Shown here: positions 35,645 to 44,267 of the stretch, piece by piece
Layout: each line of letters begins with the position of its first letter
Position numbering within the stretch: position 1 is the first letter of the stretch
Origin: Lentzea terrae
Lineage (GTDB): Bacteria; Actinomycetota; Actinomycetes; Mycobacteriales; Pseudonocardiaceae
NCBI RefSeq assembly: GCF_003265345.1
Contig: NZ_QFWW01000008.1
Coordinates: 156,290-220,289, forward strand
Length of the DNA stretch: 64,000 bases
Reading direction: 5' to 3'
Translations under genes and position numbers: made by a program
The notes under the pieces: model-generated
The model's database searches: none
Told to the model about the DNA's origin: nothing
What the model saw: only the letters and a program-made list of their open reading frames with translations

Positions 35645-37438
35645 GTGAACTTGAAGAAGTGGCTCGCCAGGGCCGTGACCGCTGTGATGGGCGCGGCGCT
35701 GCTGACGTTCCCGGCCACCTCCGTCCAGGCCGTCAGCCCGACACCCCAGACGCTGTACCAGCTTCGGGCCAACGCCCAGTGCACCAAGGGTCTGGGCAAC
35801 TGCGTGATCTACTCCAAGGCTGCCGCACTGCCGAGCGGGCGCCTGGTCGCCGGGTTCGAGAGGGCGATCGTCGGCCCGACCGGAACAGCGGTCGGGCAGG
35901 TGATCCCGGTGTACCGCAGCGACGACGACGGCACGACGTGGCAGTGGCTGTCCGACGTGCGCGCGCCGGCCTACCTGTCGAGCAACCCCGCGTACGCGAA
36001 GTACACGAGCAACTGGGGTGCCCCGTACTTCTACGTTCTTCCGCAGAACGTGGGCAGCCTGACCGCGGGCACGTTGCTCCTGTCCACTTTGGTCACGGGC
36101 GAGGACCACTACTTCACCGAACAGAAAGCCTTGGACCCCAACTGGGTGCCGACCAACGACGGCGACCGTCGCGACGTGGCGCTCGCGCTCTACTCCAGCA
36201 CGGACCAGGGCGCGTCCTGGAACTTCCTCAACATCGTCACGGCGGGCGGGTGGCAGGGCGGCAGCGCGGGCGCCATCGGGCAGCGCATCGCGAACGCCAA
36301 CACGTACCGGCAGGTCGATCCCGTGTGGGAGACGTACCTGATGGTGTACAACAACCAGCTCGTGGCGTACTACTCCGACGAGAACGACTACACCGGCTAC
36401 GACACCTCAACGGGTGTCCTGACCATGCGCGCCGACAACGCCACCGCGGGTGACTCCCACGGGCAGGTCATCGCGCACCGGACGTGGAACGGCAACACCT
36501 CCAGCCCGTGGAGCGCTCCGGTGCTGGACGTCGCCGGCCTCAACCAGAGCGTCGGCGGCGTCAACCAGATCGGCGGCGGACGTCCGGGCATGCCGAACGT
36601 CGTGCAGACCACCGACGGCCAGTGGATGATGACCTACGAGTACTTCGGCGGCGGCGACAACGTGCGCTACAAGATCTCGTCGAACCCGCTGAACTTCTTC
36701 TCCGTCGGCGGCGCGGCCGGGACCAACATCAGCGCCCTTCCGGTCACCGCCGGATCTCCCACGCTCTCCAGGGGAGGAAGCCCTGTCGTAGTCCGGCTTC
36801 CCGAGGGCCGGCTGATGTTCAACGCGGCGGGCAGCGGTGACGTCTGGGTCAACCCGAGCGGCAGCAGCACCGGTGCGTGGACGCGCCAGCTCACCACCAT
36901 CCAGTCCGGCTACTTCCGCAACCTGACCTACGTCCCCCGCACCGGCCGCGTGCTGATCCTGTCCGGTGCCGGCACCATCCGGCACGCCGACATCGACTTC
37001 GGACGTTCCGCCGGGCCGTACTACAAGCTGGTCAACCGGCAGAGCGGCAAGGTGCTCGACGCGTTCCAGAACAGCCTGGCCGACGGCACGAACCTGGTGC
37101 AGTGGGCGGACAACGGCGGCTTCAACCAGCACTGGCACGTCACGGACACCGGCTACGGCCACCGGACGCTCCTCAACCGCAACAGCGGCCGGGCCGTGTC
37201 CATCTTCGGCGCGAGCCTCGACGACGGCGCACGAGCCGCGCAGTGGGTGCAGAACACCGCGGCCGACCAGGCCTTCACGCTCGAACCGGTCGGCGCCTAC
37301 TACAAGATCCGCGCCCGCCACAGCGGCAAGCTGCTCAGCGTCGCGGGCGGGTCGACCGCCGACGGCGCGCAGGTCATCCAGTGGCCGGACCAGAACCGGC
37401 TCGAGCAGCAGTGGTCGCTGGTTCAGGTGACGAGCTAG
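35645..37438 (+). CDS. Secreted sialidase-fold glycosidase (GH93-like) with CBM13 lectin domain
   Basis: 597 aa. Signal peptide about 1-29 (cleavage near VQA). Residues 35-450 form a six-bladed BNR/sialidase-type propeller with an Asp-box-like SDDDGTTWQWL and STDQGASWNFL. The closest match I can place is the GH93 exo-1,5-alpha-L-arabinanase family, though the catalytic residues cannot be assigned with certainty. The C-terminal 140 residues are a ricin-type CBM13 (YYKLVNRQSGKVLDAFQNSL; three repeats). The GTG start follows AGGAC. Expression should be controlled by the LacI-type operators upstream. Its stop codon TAG is part of the CTAG bordering a MITE-like element. Confidence 0.75.
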   Translation: MNLKKWLARAVTAVMGAALLTFPATSVQAVSPTPQTLYQLRANAQCTKGLGNCVIYSKAAALPSGRLVAGFERAIVGPTGTAVGQVIPVYRSDDDGTTWQWLSDVRAPAYLSSNPAYAKYTSNWGAPYFYVLPQNVGSLTAGTLLLSTLVTGEDHYFTEQKALDPNWVPTNDGDRRDVALALYSSTDQGASWNFLNIVTAGGWQGGSAGAIGQRIANANTYRQVDPVWETYLMVYNNQLVAYYSDENDYTGYDTSTGVLTMRADNATAGDSHGQVIAHRTWNGNTSSPWSAPVLDVAGLNQSVGGVNQIGGGRPGMPNVVQTTDGQWMMTYEYFGGGDNVRYKISSNPLNFFSVGGAAGTNISALPVTAGSPTLSRGGSPVVVRLPEGRLMFNAAGSGDVWVNPSGSSTGAWTRQLTTIQSGYFRNLTYVPRTGRVLILSGAGTIRHADIDFGRSAGPYYKLVNRQSGKVLDAFQNSLADGTNLVQWADNGGFNQHWHVTDTGYGHRTLLNRNSGRAVSIFGASLDDGARAAQWVQNTAADQAFTLEPVGAYYKIRARHSGKLLSVAGGSTADGAQVIQWPDQNRLEQQWSLVQVTS

Positions 37439-37601
37439 TGGCGTGTCCCGCAACGTTGGCGAGGTAATTCACGCTCAGCAGGACGCCTCGCGGCACCGCC
37501 CCCACTCCCACAGCCAACCAGGATGAGGAAGCGGGGGCGGCACCACGATGCGCCCGTCTGACCGCAAATTCCCCCGGCAACATTGCGAGCCACGCCACTA
37601 G
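37435..37601. mobile_element. MITE-like 167-bp element with terminal inverted repeats
   Basis: The ends are 26-bp inverted repeats matching at 22 positions (37435-37460 versus the complement of 37576-37601), both beginning CTAGTGGCGTG. CTAG at each outer edge looks like a 4-bp target duplication of the kind made by IS5-group elements. The interior has no credible gene but contains a nested CCGCCCCC/GGGGGCGG pair, so the element can fold on itself. The left CTAG includes the TAG stop of the glycosidase gene. Confidence 0.65.
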
Positions 37602-37624
37602 CCCACCCGCGACCGCAGTGCCGA

Positions 37625-37661
37625 GGGGAAGGCCACCGGGCCTCGACCGGTGGCCTTCCCC
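37625..37661. terminator. Strong hairpin terminator
   Basis: 15-bp perfect stem GGGGAAGGCCACCGG (37625-37639) / CCGGTGGCCTTCCCC (37647-37661), seven-base loop. It lies between the convergent glycosidase (plus the mobile element) and the NlpC/P60 gene and is probably bidirectional. Confidence 0.88.
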
Positions 37662-37687
37662 TTGCCGTGGCCATGACCGTTCGCAAC

Positions 37688-38674
37688 TCAGTCGGCGATG
37701 CGGCGGATCACGCTGATCGGGCCGATCGAGTCGATGTCGGCGATCTTCACCGGCACCCCCTCGGTCGACGCGTGCACGGCGCGCACGCTGTCCACCGCCA
37801 TGGCCACGTGGGACTGGCCGGAGTAGTAGACGATGATGTCGCCGGGCCTGACCTCGCCGCGGCTGACCGCGCGCCCCGCCTTGGCCTGGTCGTAGCTGGT
37901 GCGGCCGATGGACACGTTCGCGGAGCGGTAGGCGGCCTGGATGAGCGAGGAGCAGTCCCAGGCGTCCGGGCCGTTGGCGCCGTGGACGTACCGGTCGCCA
38001 CGCTGGTCGAGTGCGAACTGCAGTGCCTTGCCGGCGGTGCCCGGCGGGGCCTGGATCGTCGACATGTCGCCGGCGTTCTTGAGGGCGTTCCTGGTCGAGG
38101 CGCTCAGCGAGTTGTACTGAGTGCGGGCCTCGGCCAGCTGCTTCTGCAGGTCGGCGCTCTTCTGGTCGATCTCGGCGAGCAGCGTCTGAGACGCCGAGGT
38201 CGCCTCGTCTGCCGTTTTGGCGGCGGCGTCCGCGGTGTTGACGGCGTTGGTGAGCTTCTGCAGTGCCTCGGCGTTGTCGGCCGCGAGAATGTTGATGGCC
38301 GACAGGCGGTTGAGGAAGTCCTGTTGCGAGTCGCTCACCAGCAGCGCGGAGATCTGGTTGAAGCGCGCGCCCGAGTAGGTGACCTCGGTGAGGAGGTCCA
38401 CCCGGCCCCGCAGGGACTCCGCGGCCTGCTGCGCGGTGGCCAGGTCGCCCTTGGCCCTGTCCAGTTCGCTCTGCTTGGCGGCAAGGTCGCCCTGCGCCTT
38501 CAGCTTGTCCTGGTTGACCTGGGCGGCCTTCGCGGACAGCTCGTTGTACTTCGCGAGCGCGTCGGCGGCGGAAGGCTGTGCGTTGCCCGGCGTCGTGGGG
38601 AGCACGGCCGCGACGACTGCCGCCGTTGTGACGAACGCTCCGCGCACGGCGCGGCGTGAGGGGTGCGACACCAC
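37688..38674 (-). CDS. Secreted NlpC/P60 peptidoglycan endopeptidase with coiled coil
   Basis: 328 aa. Signal peptide about 1-40 (cleavage near GNA). A long coiled coil at 45-205 (LAAKQSELDRAKGDLATAQQ) is followed by an NlpC/P60 domain with the catalytic Cys in DAWDCSSLIQAAY and His in GQSHVAMAVD. This RipA-like layout cleaves stem peptides of peptidoglycan, and the coiled coil may regulate or localise it. The GTG at 38674 is set by AAAGGAGG eight bases upstream. It is 33 bases downstream of the M23 peptidase gene on the same strand, forming a two-gene cell-wall hydrolase operon. Confidence 0.9.
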   Translation of the reverse strand: MVSHPSRRAVRGAFVTTAAVVAAVLPTTPGNAQPSAADALAKYNELSAKAAQVNQDKLKAQGDLAAKQSELDRAKGDLATAQQAAESLRGRVDLLTEVTYSGARFNQISALLVSDSQQDFLNRLSAINILAADNAEALQKLTNAVNTADAAAKTADEATSASQTLLAEIDQKSADLQKQLAEARTQYNSLSASTRNALKNAGDMSTIQAPPGTAGKALQFALDQRGDRYVHGANGPDAWDCSSLIQAAYRSANVSIGRTSYDQAKAGRAVSRGEVRPGDIIVYYSGQSHVAMAVDSVRAVHASTEGVPVKIADIDSIGPISVIRRIAD

Positions 38675-38707
38675 GTCGCGGTCCTCCTTTTCGTGTGCCT
38701 GGCGCAC

Positions 38708-39406
38708 TCAGACGGTGATGCCTCGGTCGTTGAGCCAGGTGAGCGGGTTGATTTTCTGGCCACCAGGGCTCCAGACCTCGAAGTGGAGGTGGGGGCCGGT
38801 GGACTGGCCGCGGTTGCCCATGCGGGCGATCTGCTGACCGGCCTGGACCCGCTGGCCCGCGCGGACGCTGTAGCTGTCCACGTGGCCGTAGACGGTGATG
38901 GTGCCGTCGGCGTGGGTCAGCTGGACCCATTGGCCGAAGCCGGAGATCGGGCCCGCGTCCTTCACGACGCCGTCGGCGGCGGCGAGGATCGGGGTGCCGA
39001 CGGGGCCGGCGATGTCGATGCCGAGGTGCGCCTTGCCCCAGCGGGCGCCGTAGGTGGAGGTGAAGTCGCCGACGGTGGGGCGGGCGAACTTCGGGCGCTT
39101 GTGCTCGGCGTCCGCGGCCTCGCGCCGCGTCGTGAGCTGCTGGCTGCGCAGGAGCTTGGCGGCTTCCGCGGCACCTTCCGATGCCGTTCTCCTGGAGACC
39201 GTGAGGACCTGCGGGGCCGAGGCGCCGTCGCCACCTGCGCCGTCGAACGTGGCTGCGCCGTCCGCACGGTTCGTGAGCTGGGCGGCCTGCAGGGTCTGGC
39301 CCGCGAACGCCGTGGAGAACGCGCCCATTGCGACCGCTGCGACGACGATGCGTCCGCGCAGCGCCGATGGTGGCGGGGGGAGCCGCTGGGTTCGCATGGC
39401 CGCCAA
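38708..39406 (-). CDS. Secreted M23 (LytM-type) metallopeptidase
   Basis: 232 aa. N-terminal signal/anchor (RGRIVVAAVAMGAFSTAFAG), an Ala/Lys-rich linker, then an M23 domain at about 110-232 with zinc ligands in KAHLGIDIAG and GPHLHFEVW. Both active-site motifs are intact, so it is probably a true endopeptidase rather than a degenerate activator. An ATG at 39397 is an alternative start. It is the first gene of the operon with the NlpC/P60 enzyme and is located just downstream of a two-component system on the same strand. Confidence 0.88.
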   Translation of the reverse strand: MAAMRTQRLPPPPSALRGRIVVAAVAMGAFSTAFAGQTLQAAQLTNRADGAATFDGAGGDGASAPQVLTVSRRTASEGAAEAAKLLRSQQLTTRREAADAEHKRPKFARPTVGDFTSTYGARWGKAHLGIDIAGPVGTPILAAADGVVKDAGPISGFGQWVQLTHADGTITVYGHVDSYSVRAGQRVQAGQQIARMGNRGQSTGPHLHFEVWSPGGQKINPLTWLNDRGITV

Positions 39407-39444
39407 GATCGCGGCACCGTGTTAAGAACTCGGGTAGATGATGT

Positions 39445-41169
39445 TCAGGTTCCTTCGCGGGGCAGCCGAACGGTGAACGTCGTGCCTTCTCCCACCTCAC
39501 TCGTCGCGCTGATCGTTCCTCGGTGCGCGAGGACGTGGTGCTTCGCGATCGCCAGGCCGAGGCCACGTCCGCCGGTGACGCGAGCACGGGACCGGTCGGC
39601 CCGCCAGAACCGGTCGAACACGTGCGGCAGGTCCTCCGCCGCGATGCCGTGCCCCGTGTCGGAGACGGTCAGCACGACCTCGTCGCCCTGGATGCGGCCG
39701 CTGACCACGACCCGCCCGTCCGCGGGGGTGTGCTGCACGGCGTTGACCACGAGGTTGCGCACCACCTGCCGCAGCCGCACCGGGTCCGCGGTCAGCCGCA
39801 GTTCCTCCCCGGCGGGCACGTCGAGGACGACCTGGTGCGCGGCGGCGACTCCGGCCAGCAGTTCAGCGGCGTCCACCGGTTCCGGACGCAGGTTCAGCGC
39901 ACCCGCGTCGGCAGCTGCGAGCTCCTGCAAATCCTCGACCAACTGCTGCAACACCAGCGTCTCCTGCAGCAACAGGTCCAGCAGGTCGGCGTCCAGCTCC
40001 GCGACACCCTCCTGCGCGGCGACCACCCACCCGCGCATCGTGCCCAACGGCGTGCGCAGCTCGTGCGACAGGTCGTTGACCATGTTCTTGCGCAACGTCT
40101 CCGCTCGCGCGAGGTGCTCGGACATGTCGTTGAACGCCGCCGCGACCTCGGCGACCTCCCAGCGCGCCGTGACCTCCGCCCGCGCCGACAGGTCGCCCGC
40201 GCGCATCCGCCTGGCCGCCTCGGTGAGCACGGTCAGCGGCCGCAACACCCGCCCTGCCAACAGAAAGCTCACGGCGATCGCGAACACCAGCACCAGCGCC
40301 GCTGCCAGTGCGATCTGCGCGACCCCGGCGGCGGGCAGGCCCACCACGGTCTGCCGGACCGCCGGTTGCCCGACGAACAGGAACGCGGCGGGAGCCACGT
40401 GGGACGCGAGCACCGCGCGCCGCGCAGAGTCCAGGCACTTCTCGTGCGCCGGCAGCGTGTTCGGGCCTGCCACCAGTTTCAGCACACCGTCCGCGCCGAG
40501 ATACGCAGGGCTGTACGGCACGCCGTTGCCGGCCTGGCACTCCCGCACGTGCTCGTTGATCTGCCGGAGAGCACTTTGGTCAACGGCCCTGTGCAACGCC
40601 AGCGACACGCACCCGTCCGTTGCGGGCACGGAGTACGAGCGTCCGCTCGCGCTCGTCCTGACCTCGGCCGCGACTCCCTGACGACGTGCGCAGGCGGCGT
40701 CCGCGTCGGCTGCTGCTCGGGACGCCTGCTGTTGCTCGGTGGTGAGCAGGAACGGACCCACGGCGCGCGGGTCGATGCGGTCCTGCGGAGTGTCCGGTCT
40801 CAGCTCGAGGTCGACGTTGAGCGGATCGACCACCGCGGCCGGCTGGCCGGCGTCCTGCAGGTCGTCCGCGCCGGCCGTGCCACCGATGAGGGTCCGTTCC
40901 GTCGTGGTGAGCCGGATGTGCAACCCGGTCTCGCGACTGAGGTCCTCGATCAGCGGCTTGCTGCCCGACCAGTCCGGATGGGTGGCCCCGTGTCCGAGCA
41001 CGGCGTCGTAGACGCGGGCCAGTCCTGCCTGCTCGCGACCTTGCTCGGCCCGCAACGTCCGCGTCGTGCTCTGCACCGACAGCCACGCCGTCGCCGCGAT
41101 CGAACACGCCGACACCAGCACCGTGCCCGCCAGCAACAGCAACCGCAGCCGGCGAGGTCTACTGGTCAC
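39445..41169 (-). CDS. HisKA-type sensor histidine kinase with Cys-containing extracellular domain
   Basis: 574 aa. Membrane helices at about 8-30 and 285-310 enclose a 255-residue extracytoplasmic domain with four or more Cys (in AACARRQG, DGCVSLAL, VRECQAG and HEKCLDS) that could form disulphides. A HAMP domain is followed by HisKA with phosphoacceptor His in VNDLSHELRTPLG and HATPase_c with DTGHGIAAEDLPHVFDRFWR and GGRGLGLAI. The GTG start overlaps the response-regulator stop by 11 bases. The signal is unknown; the neighbouring cell-wall hydrolases suggest an envelope role. Confidence 0.9.
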   Translation of the reverse strand: MTSRPRRLRLLLLAGTVLVSACSIAATAWLSVQSTTRTLRAEQGREQAGLARVYDAVLGHGATHPDWSGSKPLIEDLSRETGLHIRLTTTERTLIGGTAGADDLQDAGQPAAVVDPLNVDLELRPDTPQDRIDPRAVGPFLLTTEQQQASRAAADADAACARRQGVAAEVRTSASGRSYSVPATDGCVSLALHRAVDQSALRQINEHVRECQAGNGVPYSPAYLGADGVLKLVAGPNTLPAHEKCLDSARRAVLASHVAPAAFLFVGQPAVRQTVVGLPAAGVAQIALAAALVLVFAIAVSFLLAGRVLRPLTVLTEAARRMRAGDLSARAEVTARWEVAEVAAAFNDMSEHLARAETLRKNMVNDLSHELRTPLGTMRGWVVAAQEGVAELDADLLDLLLQETLVLQQLVEDLQELAAADAGALNLRPEPVDAAELLAGVAAAHQVVLDVPAGEELRLTADPVRLRQVVRNLVVNAVQHTPADGRVVVSGRIQGDEVVLTVSDTGHGIAAEDLPHVFDRFWRADRSRARVTGGRGLGLAIAKHHVLAHRGTISATSEVGEGTTFTVRLPREGT

Positions 41170-41863
41170 GATCGCCCTGGTCCGCGATCTTGTACCCGAC
41201 CCCGTAGACCGTCAGCAGATACGCCGGGGCAGCCGGGTCGGCCTCGATCTTGCGCCGCAGGTTGCGCACGTGCACGTCGATCGTGCGCTCGGTGATGAAC
41301 CCGTCCAGCCCGTAACCGTCCTCGAGCAGCTGGGCCCGGCTGAACACCCGCCCCGGCTCGGCGGTCAGCACCGCGAGGATGCGGAACTCGGCCGGCGTGC
41401 AGGCGACCGGCCGACCGGCGACCCGCACCTCGTGCCGCATCGGCTCCAGTTCCAGGTCGCCGACTCGTAGCGTTCGCCGTGCTGCTGCGCTCTTCGCACC
41501 GGAACGGCGCAACAACGCCCGTACTCGTGCCATCAGCTCACGGGGGTCGTACGGCTTGGCGAGGTAGTCGTCCGCGCCGAGATCGAACCCGAGCAGCTTG
41601 TCGTCGGCCTCCGCCCGTGCGCTGATCACCAGCACCGGCAGGTCGGCGTCCTCGGCCCGGACCGCCCGGCAGACGTCCCACCCGTCCACACCCGGCAGCA
41701 TCAGGTCCAGCACCAGCAGGTCCGGGCGCCGGCCCCTGATCTCGTCGAGCGCCGTGCGTCCGTCGCCGACGAGCAGAAACGTGTGGTTCTCCCGAGTGAG
41801 GAAGCGCCCGATCAGCTCGGCCTGTCTCGGCTCGTCTTCGGCTACCAGGACGTAGGCGCACAT
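41159..41863 (-). CDS. OmpR/PhoB-family response regulator
   Basis: 234 aa. Receiver domain with VLVAEDEPRQAEL, phosphoacceptor Asp in LLVLDLMLPGVDG and Lys in DDYLAKPYDPREL. The winged-helix DNA-binding domain has TPAEFRILAVLTAEPGRVFS and TIDVHVRNLRRKIEADP. It is the partner of the kinase downstream. The ATG at 41863 or an in-frame ATG at 41872 may start translation; neither has a clear ribosome-binding site. Confidence 0.93.
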   Translation of the reverse strand: MCAYVLVAEDEPRQAELIGRFLTRENHTFLLVGDGRTALDEIRGRRPDLLVLDLMLPGVDGWDVCRAVRAEDADLPVLVISARAEADDKLLGFDLGADDYLAKPYDPRELMARVRALLRRSGAKSAAARRTLRVGDLELEPMRHEVRVAGRPVACTPAEFRILAVLTAEPGRVFSRAQLLEDGYGLDGFITERTIDVHVRNLRRKIEADPAAPAYLLTVYGVGYKIADQGDRDQ

Positions 41864-41992
41864 GGCGGCCATGATGCCATCCGATCAGTTCACCCGGACG
41901 GCCTGCCGTTGCCGGCTGTGCGCACGAGTGTCCGTGACCTGGACGATCCGGTAGTCCTTCTGTCCACAGTGGAGGATTCGGCGTTCGGCGGG

Positions 41993-42008
41993 ATGTTAGC
42001 GTTAACAG
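41993..42008. promoter_or_regulatory. LacI-type operator-like palindrome
   Basis: TGTTAGCGTTAACA (41994-42007) is palindromic apart from one pair. It is of the TGTTA-CG-TAACA type bound by LacI-family sugar repressors and is related in layout to the three operators at 35443-35538. It stands just upstream of a truncated glycosidase fragment. Confidence 0.55.
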
Positions 42009-42028
42009 TCTTGCCGCTGACGCGAGCT

Positions 42029-42607
42029 GTGAGCCGTCAAATCTCCGGGCTGTTCCAGTACCAGGGCCAGTGGTACGTCGCGTACCACAAGAACGCCCTT
42101 GAGGGCGGCGGCAACCACAAGAGGTCGGTTGTGATGGACCGGCTCTTCCACAACCCCGACGGCACGATCCGCACGGTGACGCAGACCGCGGGCGGTGTGG
42201 GGCCGTTCGCCACGTTCACCGCACAACACAGCGGTTTGCGGCTGGACACGGCGGGATCAGCGGTCCAGCAGGCGACCCCGTCGGCCGCGGAGTCCCAGCA
42301 GTGGCAGCTCCGTGCGAAGCCGGGTGGCCACGTCGAGGTCATCAACCGGGCCACCGGCTCGTGCCTGGACGTGTCCGGCGGTTCGGCCGCGAACGGCGCG
42401 AGCGTGCTGCAGTGGCGCTGCCACGGAGGCGTCAACCAGCAGTGGACCGTGCGCACTGTTGACGCGACCACCGTGTCACTGGTCAACCGCGCCAGCGGCA
42501 AGTGCCTTGACGTCCCCTCGTCCAGCACTGCCAGCGGGACCAAGCTGATCCAGTGGACCTGCACCGGCAGCACGAACCAGCGGTGGACCTCCCGCCCCGT
42601 GAACTGA
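42029..42607 (+). pseudogene. Truncated secreted glycosidase: C-terminal part plus ricin-type lectin domain
   Basis: The frame opens VSRQISGLFQYQGQWYVAYH, a strand pair typical of the end of a GH43-type five-bladed propeller. It continues through SVVMDRLFHNPDGTI into a complete CBM13 trefoil (CLDVSGGSAANGASVLQWRC; CLDVPSSSTASGTKLIQWTC) ending at 42607. There is no signal peptide and most of the catalytic domain is missing, although a LacI-type operator lies directly upstream. A deletion that joined the promoter to the 3' part of the gene is the simplest reading. GH43 assignment is moderate. Confidence 0.7.
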
Positions 42608-42613
42608 TCCTGA

Positions 42614-42871
42614 CCAGACTGGAGTGTCAACGGCGACATCGGGGACGACATCAGGCCTGTCCCGCCGGGGCTGACCGGGCTCTCGCCGCTGGCTCGCGCC
42701 GCCGATCCTCAGGCAGATCTGTCCAATCTGGTCAACCTGCGGTTCGGCATGTTCAACCGCTCCAACCTCGGCATCTTCACCGGTGAGGAGTGGGCGGCGG
42801 GTGGCCAGAGCCCGGCGAGGTTCGCTCCGTCCTCTGTGGACTGCACGCAGTGGCGGCTGATCCGATTCTGA
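42614..42871 (+). pseudogene. C-terminal fragment of an unidentified protein
   Basis: An 85-residue open frame without an initiation codon or ribosome-binding site, with clearly protein-like composition (ADLSNLVNLRFGMFNRSNLG; FAPSSVDCTQWRLIRF) and a stop at 42869-42871. It begins six bases after the previous fragment. The parent family is not recognised. It is probably the tail of a second gene trimmed by the same deletion events. Confidence 0.5.
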
Positions 42872-42885
42872 CTGGCCGAGCTGAC

Positions 42886-43785
42886 CTATCGCTGTTGAGA
42901 GTCGTCGTGGTGCACCACCGCGACTGAGCACGGCGCCTGGTAGAGCACGGCGTGGCTGACCGAGCCGAGCAGCGCCCGGCGGAGGAGGCCACGGCCGTGA
43001 CTGCCGACCACCAGCAATGCGGCATCCTTGGCCGCGTCGAGCAACGCGTGTGCCGGTCCGTCGAAGGACACGACTCGTTCGACGTGGACGTCCGGGTGAC
43101 GCTCGTGGTGGCCGGCCAGGCAGCGGGCGATCAGCGCGTCGGACTCCCCGCGCACCTGGTTCCAGTTGTAGTCCCACTCCCGCAGCGGGGCGAGGGCGTC
43201 AACGGGCAGATCGGCCCACGCGTGCACGGCGAGCAGGTCGCGTTGGTGCCGTGCGGCGTACTCGAAGGCGAAGTCGATGGCCTTCGCGCCGGTCTCCGAT
43301 CCGTCCACTCCCACCACCACGCGGCCGTCGCGCGTCGCATCGTCGCGGACGACGACGACTGGACGTTCGCAGGAACGGGCCAGATCTGCCGGGACGGATC
43401 CGAGCAGGGCTCGAGCCAGTCCGGAGTGTCCGGACGAGCCGACCACGATCAGGTCGGCGTCGCGACCGGCGTGCCTCAGCACCTCTGCGGGGTTTCCGTG
43501 CTCGAGGCACGTCCGAACGTCCACATCGGACCACTGCCGCTCGCATTCGGCGGCCAGGTCGGCCAGCCGGCTTTCGGTGCGGGAGCGCACCGCCTGGTCG
43601 CTCACGGCCTCGGGCAGTGGCATGGACATGGGCGTGTACACCAGCTCGGGCACCGGTCCGCGCAGTGCGTGCACGATGACCAGACCGCAGCCTCGGCTCG
43701 ACGCCTCGTGGGCTGCCCACCGGGTGGCCTGCCGCGCCTGCTCGGAGCCGTCGAACCCGACCACGACCGCACGGTCGCCGGGCAT
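42886..43785 (-). CDS. Tandem universal stress protein (UspA)
   Basis: 299 aa with two Usp domains (about 1-145 and 150-295). Each has the ATP-binding pattern G-x2-G-x9-G-S/T: VVGSSGHSGLARALLGSVPA and VVGSHGRGLLRRALLGSVSH. ATP-binding Usp proteins accumulate in dormancy and oxidative or energy stress in actinobacteria. It is 11 bases downstream of a CBS-pair gene and in series with TerC on the same strand, suggesting a stress-response unit. Confidence 0.92.
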   Translation of the reverse strand: MPGDRAVVVGFDGSEQARQATRWAAHEASSRGCGLVIVHALRGPVPELVYTPMSMPLPEAVSDQAVRSRTESRLADLAAECERQWSDVDVRTCLEHGNPAEVLRHAGRDADLIVVGSSGHSGLARALLGSVPADLARSCERPVVVVRDDATRDGRVVVGVDGSETGAKAIDFAFEYAARHQRDLLAVHAWADLPVDALAPLREWDYNWNQVRGESDALIARCLAGHHERHPDVHVERVVSFDGPAHALLDAAKDAALLVVGSHGRGLLRRALLGSVSHAVLYQAPCSVAVVHHDDSQQR

Positions 43786-43795
43786 CACGACCGCC

Positions 43796-44215
43796 TCAGC
43801 TGTTCTCGGGTGCGGCGCTGATCTGCCCGAGTGCGGAGTTCGGGTCCTGCTCCACGGCCGCGTCGCCGAGCGACAGCACACCGACGAGCTTGTCCTTGTC
43901 CACCACGGGAATGCGGCGCACGGCGTGCTCGCGCATGCGCGCCACCGCGGTGTCGAGCGTGTCGGTGAGGGCCGTGGTGACGACGTCGTCGGTGCACACG
44001 TCGCGCAGGCAGCAGTCGGACAGGTCGTCGCGTTCGGCCAGTCCGCGGACGACCAGATCACGGTCGGTGACGATGCCGCACAGCCGGTCGCCGTCCACCA
44101 CGAGGACGTCGCCGATGTCGTGTTCGCGCATCGCCTGTGCTGCTCGGCGGACTGGCGTGTCAGGGGAGAACACGACCGGATCAGGGGTCATCAGTTCTCG
44201 AACGAGCTGAGCCAT
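43796..44215 (-). CDS. CBS-pair domain protein
   Basis: 139 aa with two CBS motifs (ELMTPDPVVFSPDTPVRRAA; DVCTDDVVTTALTDTLDTAV, and the closing IPVVDKDKLVGVLSLGD). It resembles mycobacterial hypoxia-response CBS proteins that bind adenine nucleotides; the ligand here is unknown. AAGGAGG lies eight bases before the ATG. Expression is likely coupled with the downstream UspA gene. Confidence 0.9.
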   Translation of the reverse strand: MAQLVRELMTPDPVVFSPDTPVRRAAQAMREHDIGDVLVVDGDRLCGIVTDRDLVVRGLAERDDLSDCCLRDVCTDDVVTTALTDTLDTAVARMREHAVRRIPVVDKDKLVGVLSLGDAAVEQDPNSALGQISAAPENS

Positions 44216-44267
44216 GGGGGCTACCTCCTTCGCACGTCACCGGCTACCCGGCGTGCGTGAGGTGGAA

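Noticed and set aside
37374-39587. Long minus-strand frame spanning the mobile element and both cell-wall hydrolases
   Set aside because: It runs in a different frame from the clear NlpC/P60 and M23 proteins and shows only Arg/Gly-rich shadow sequence.
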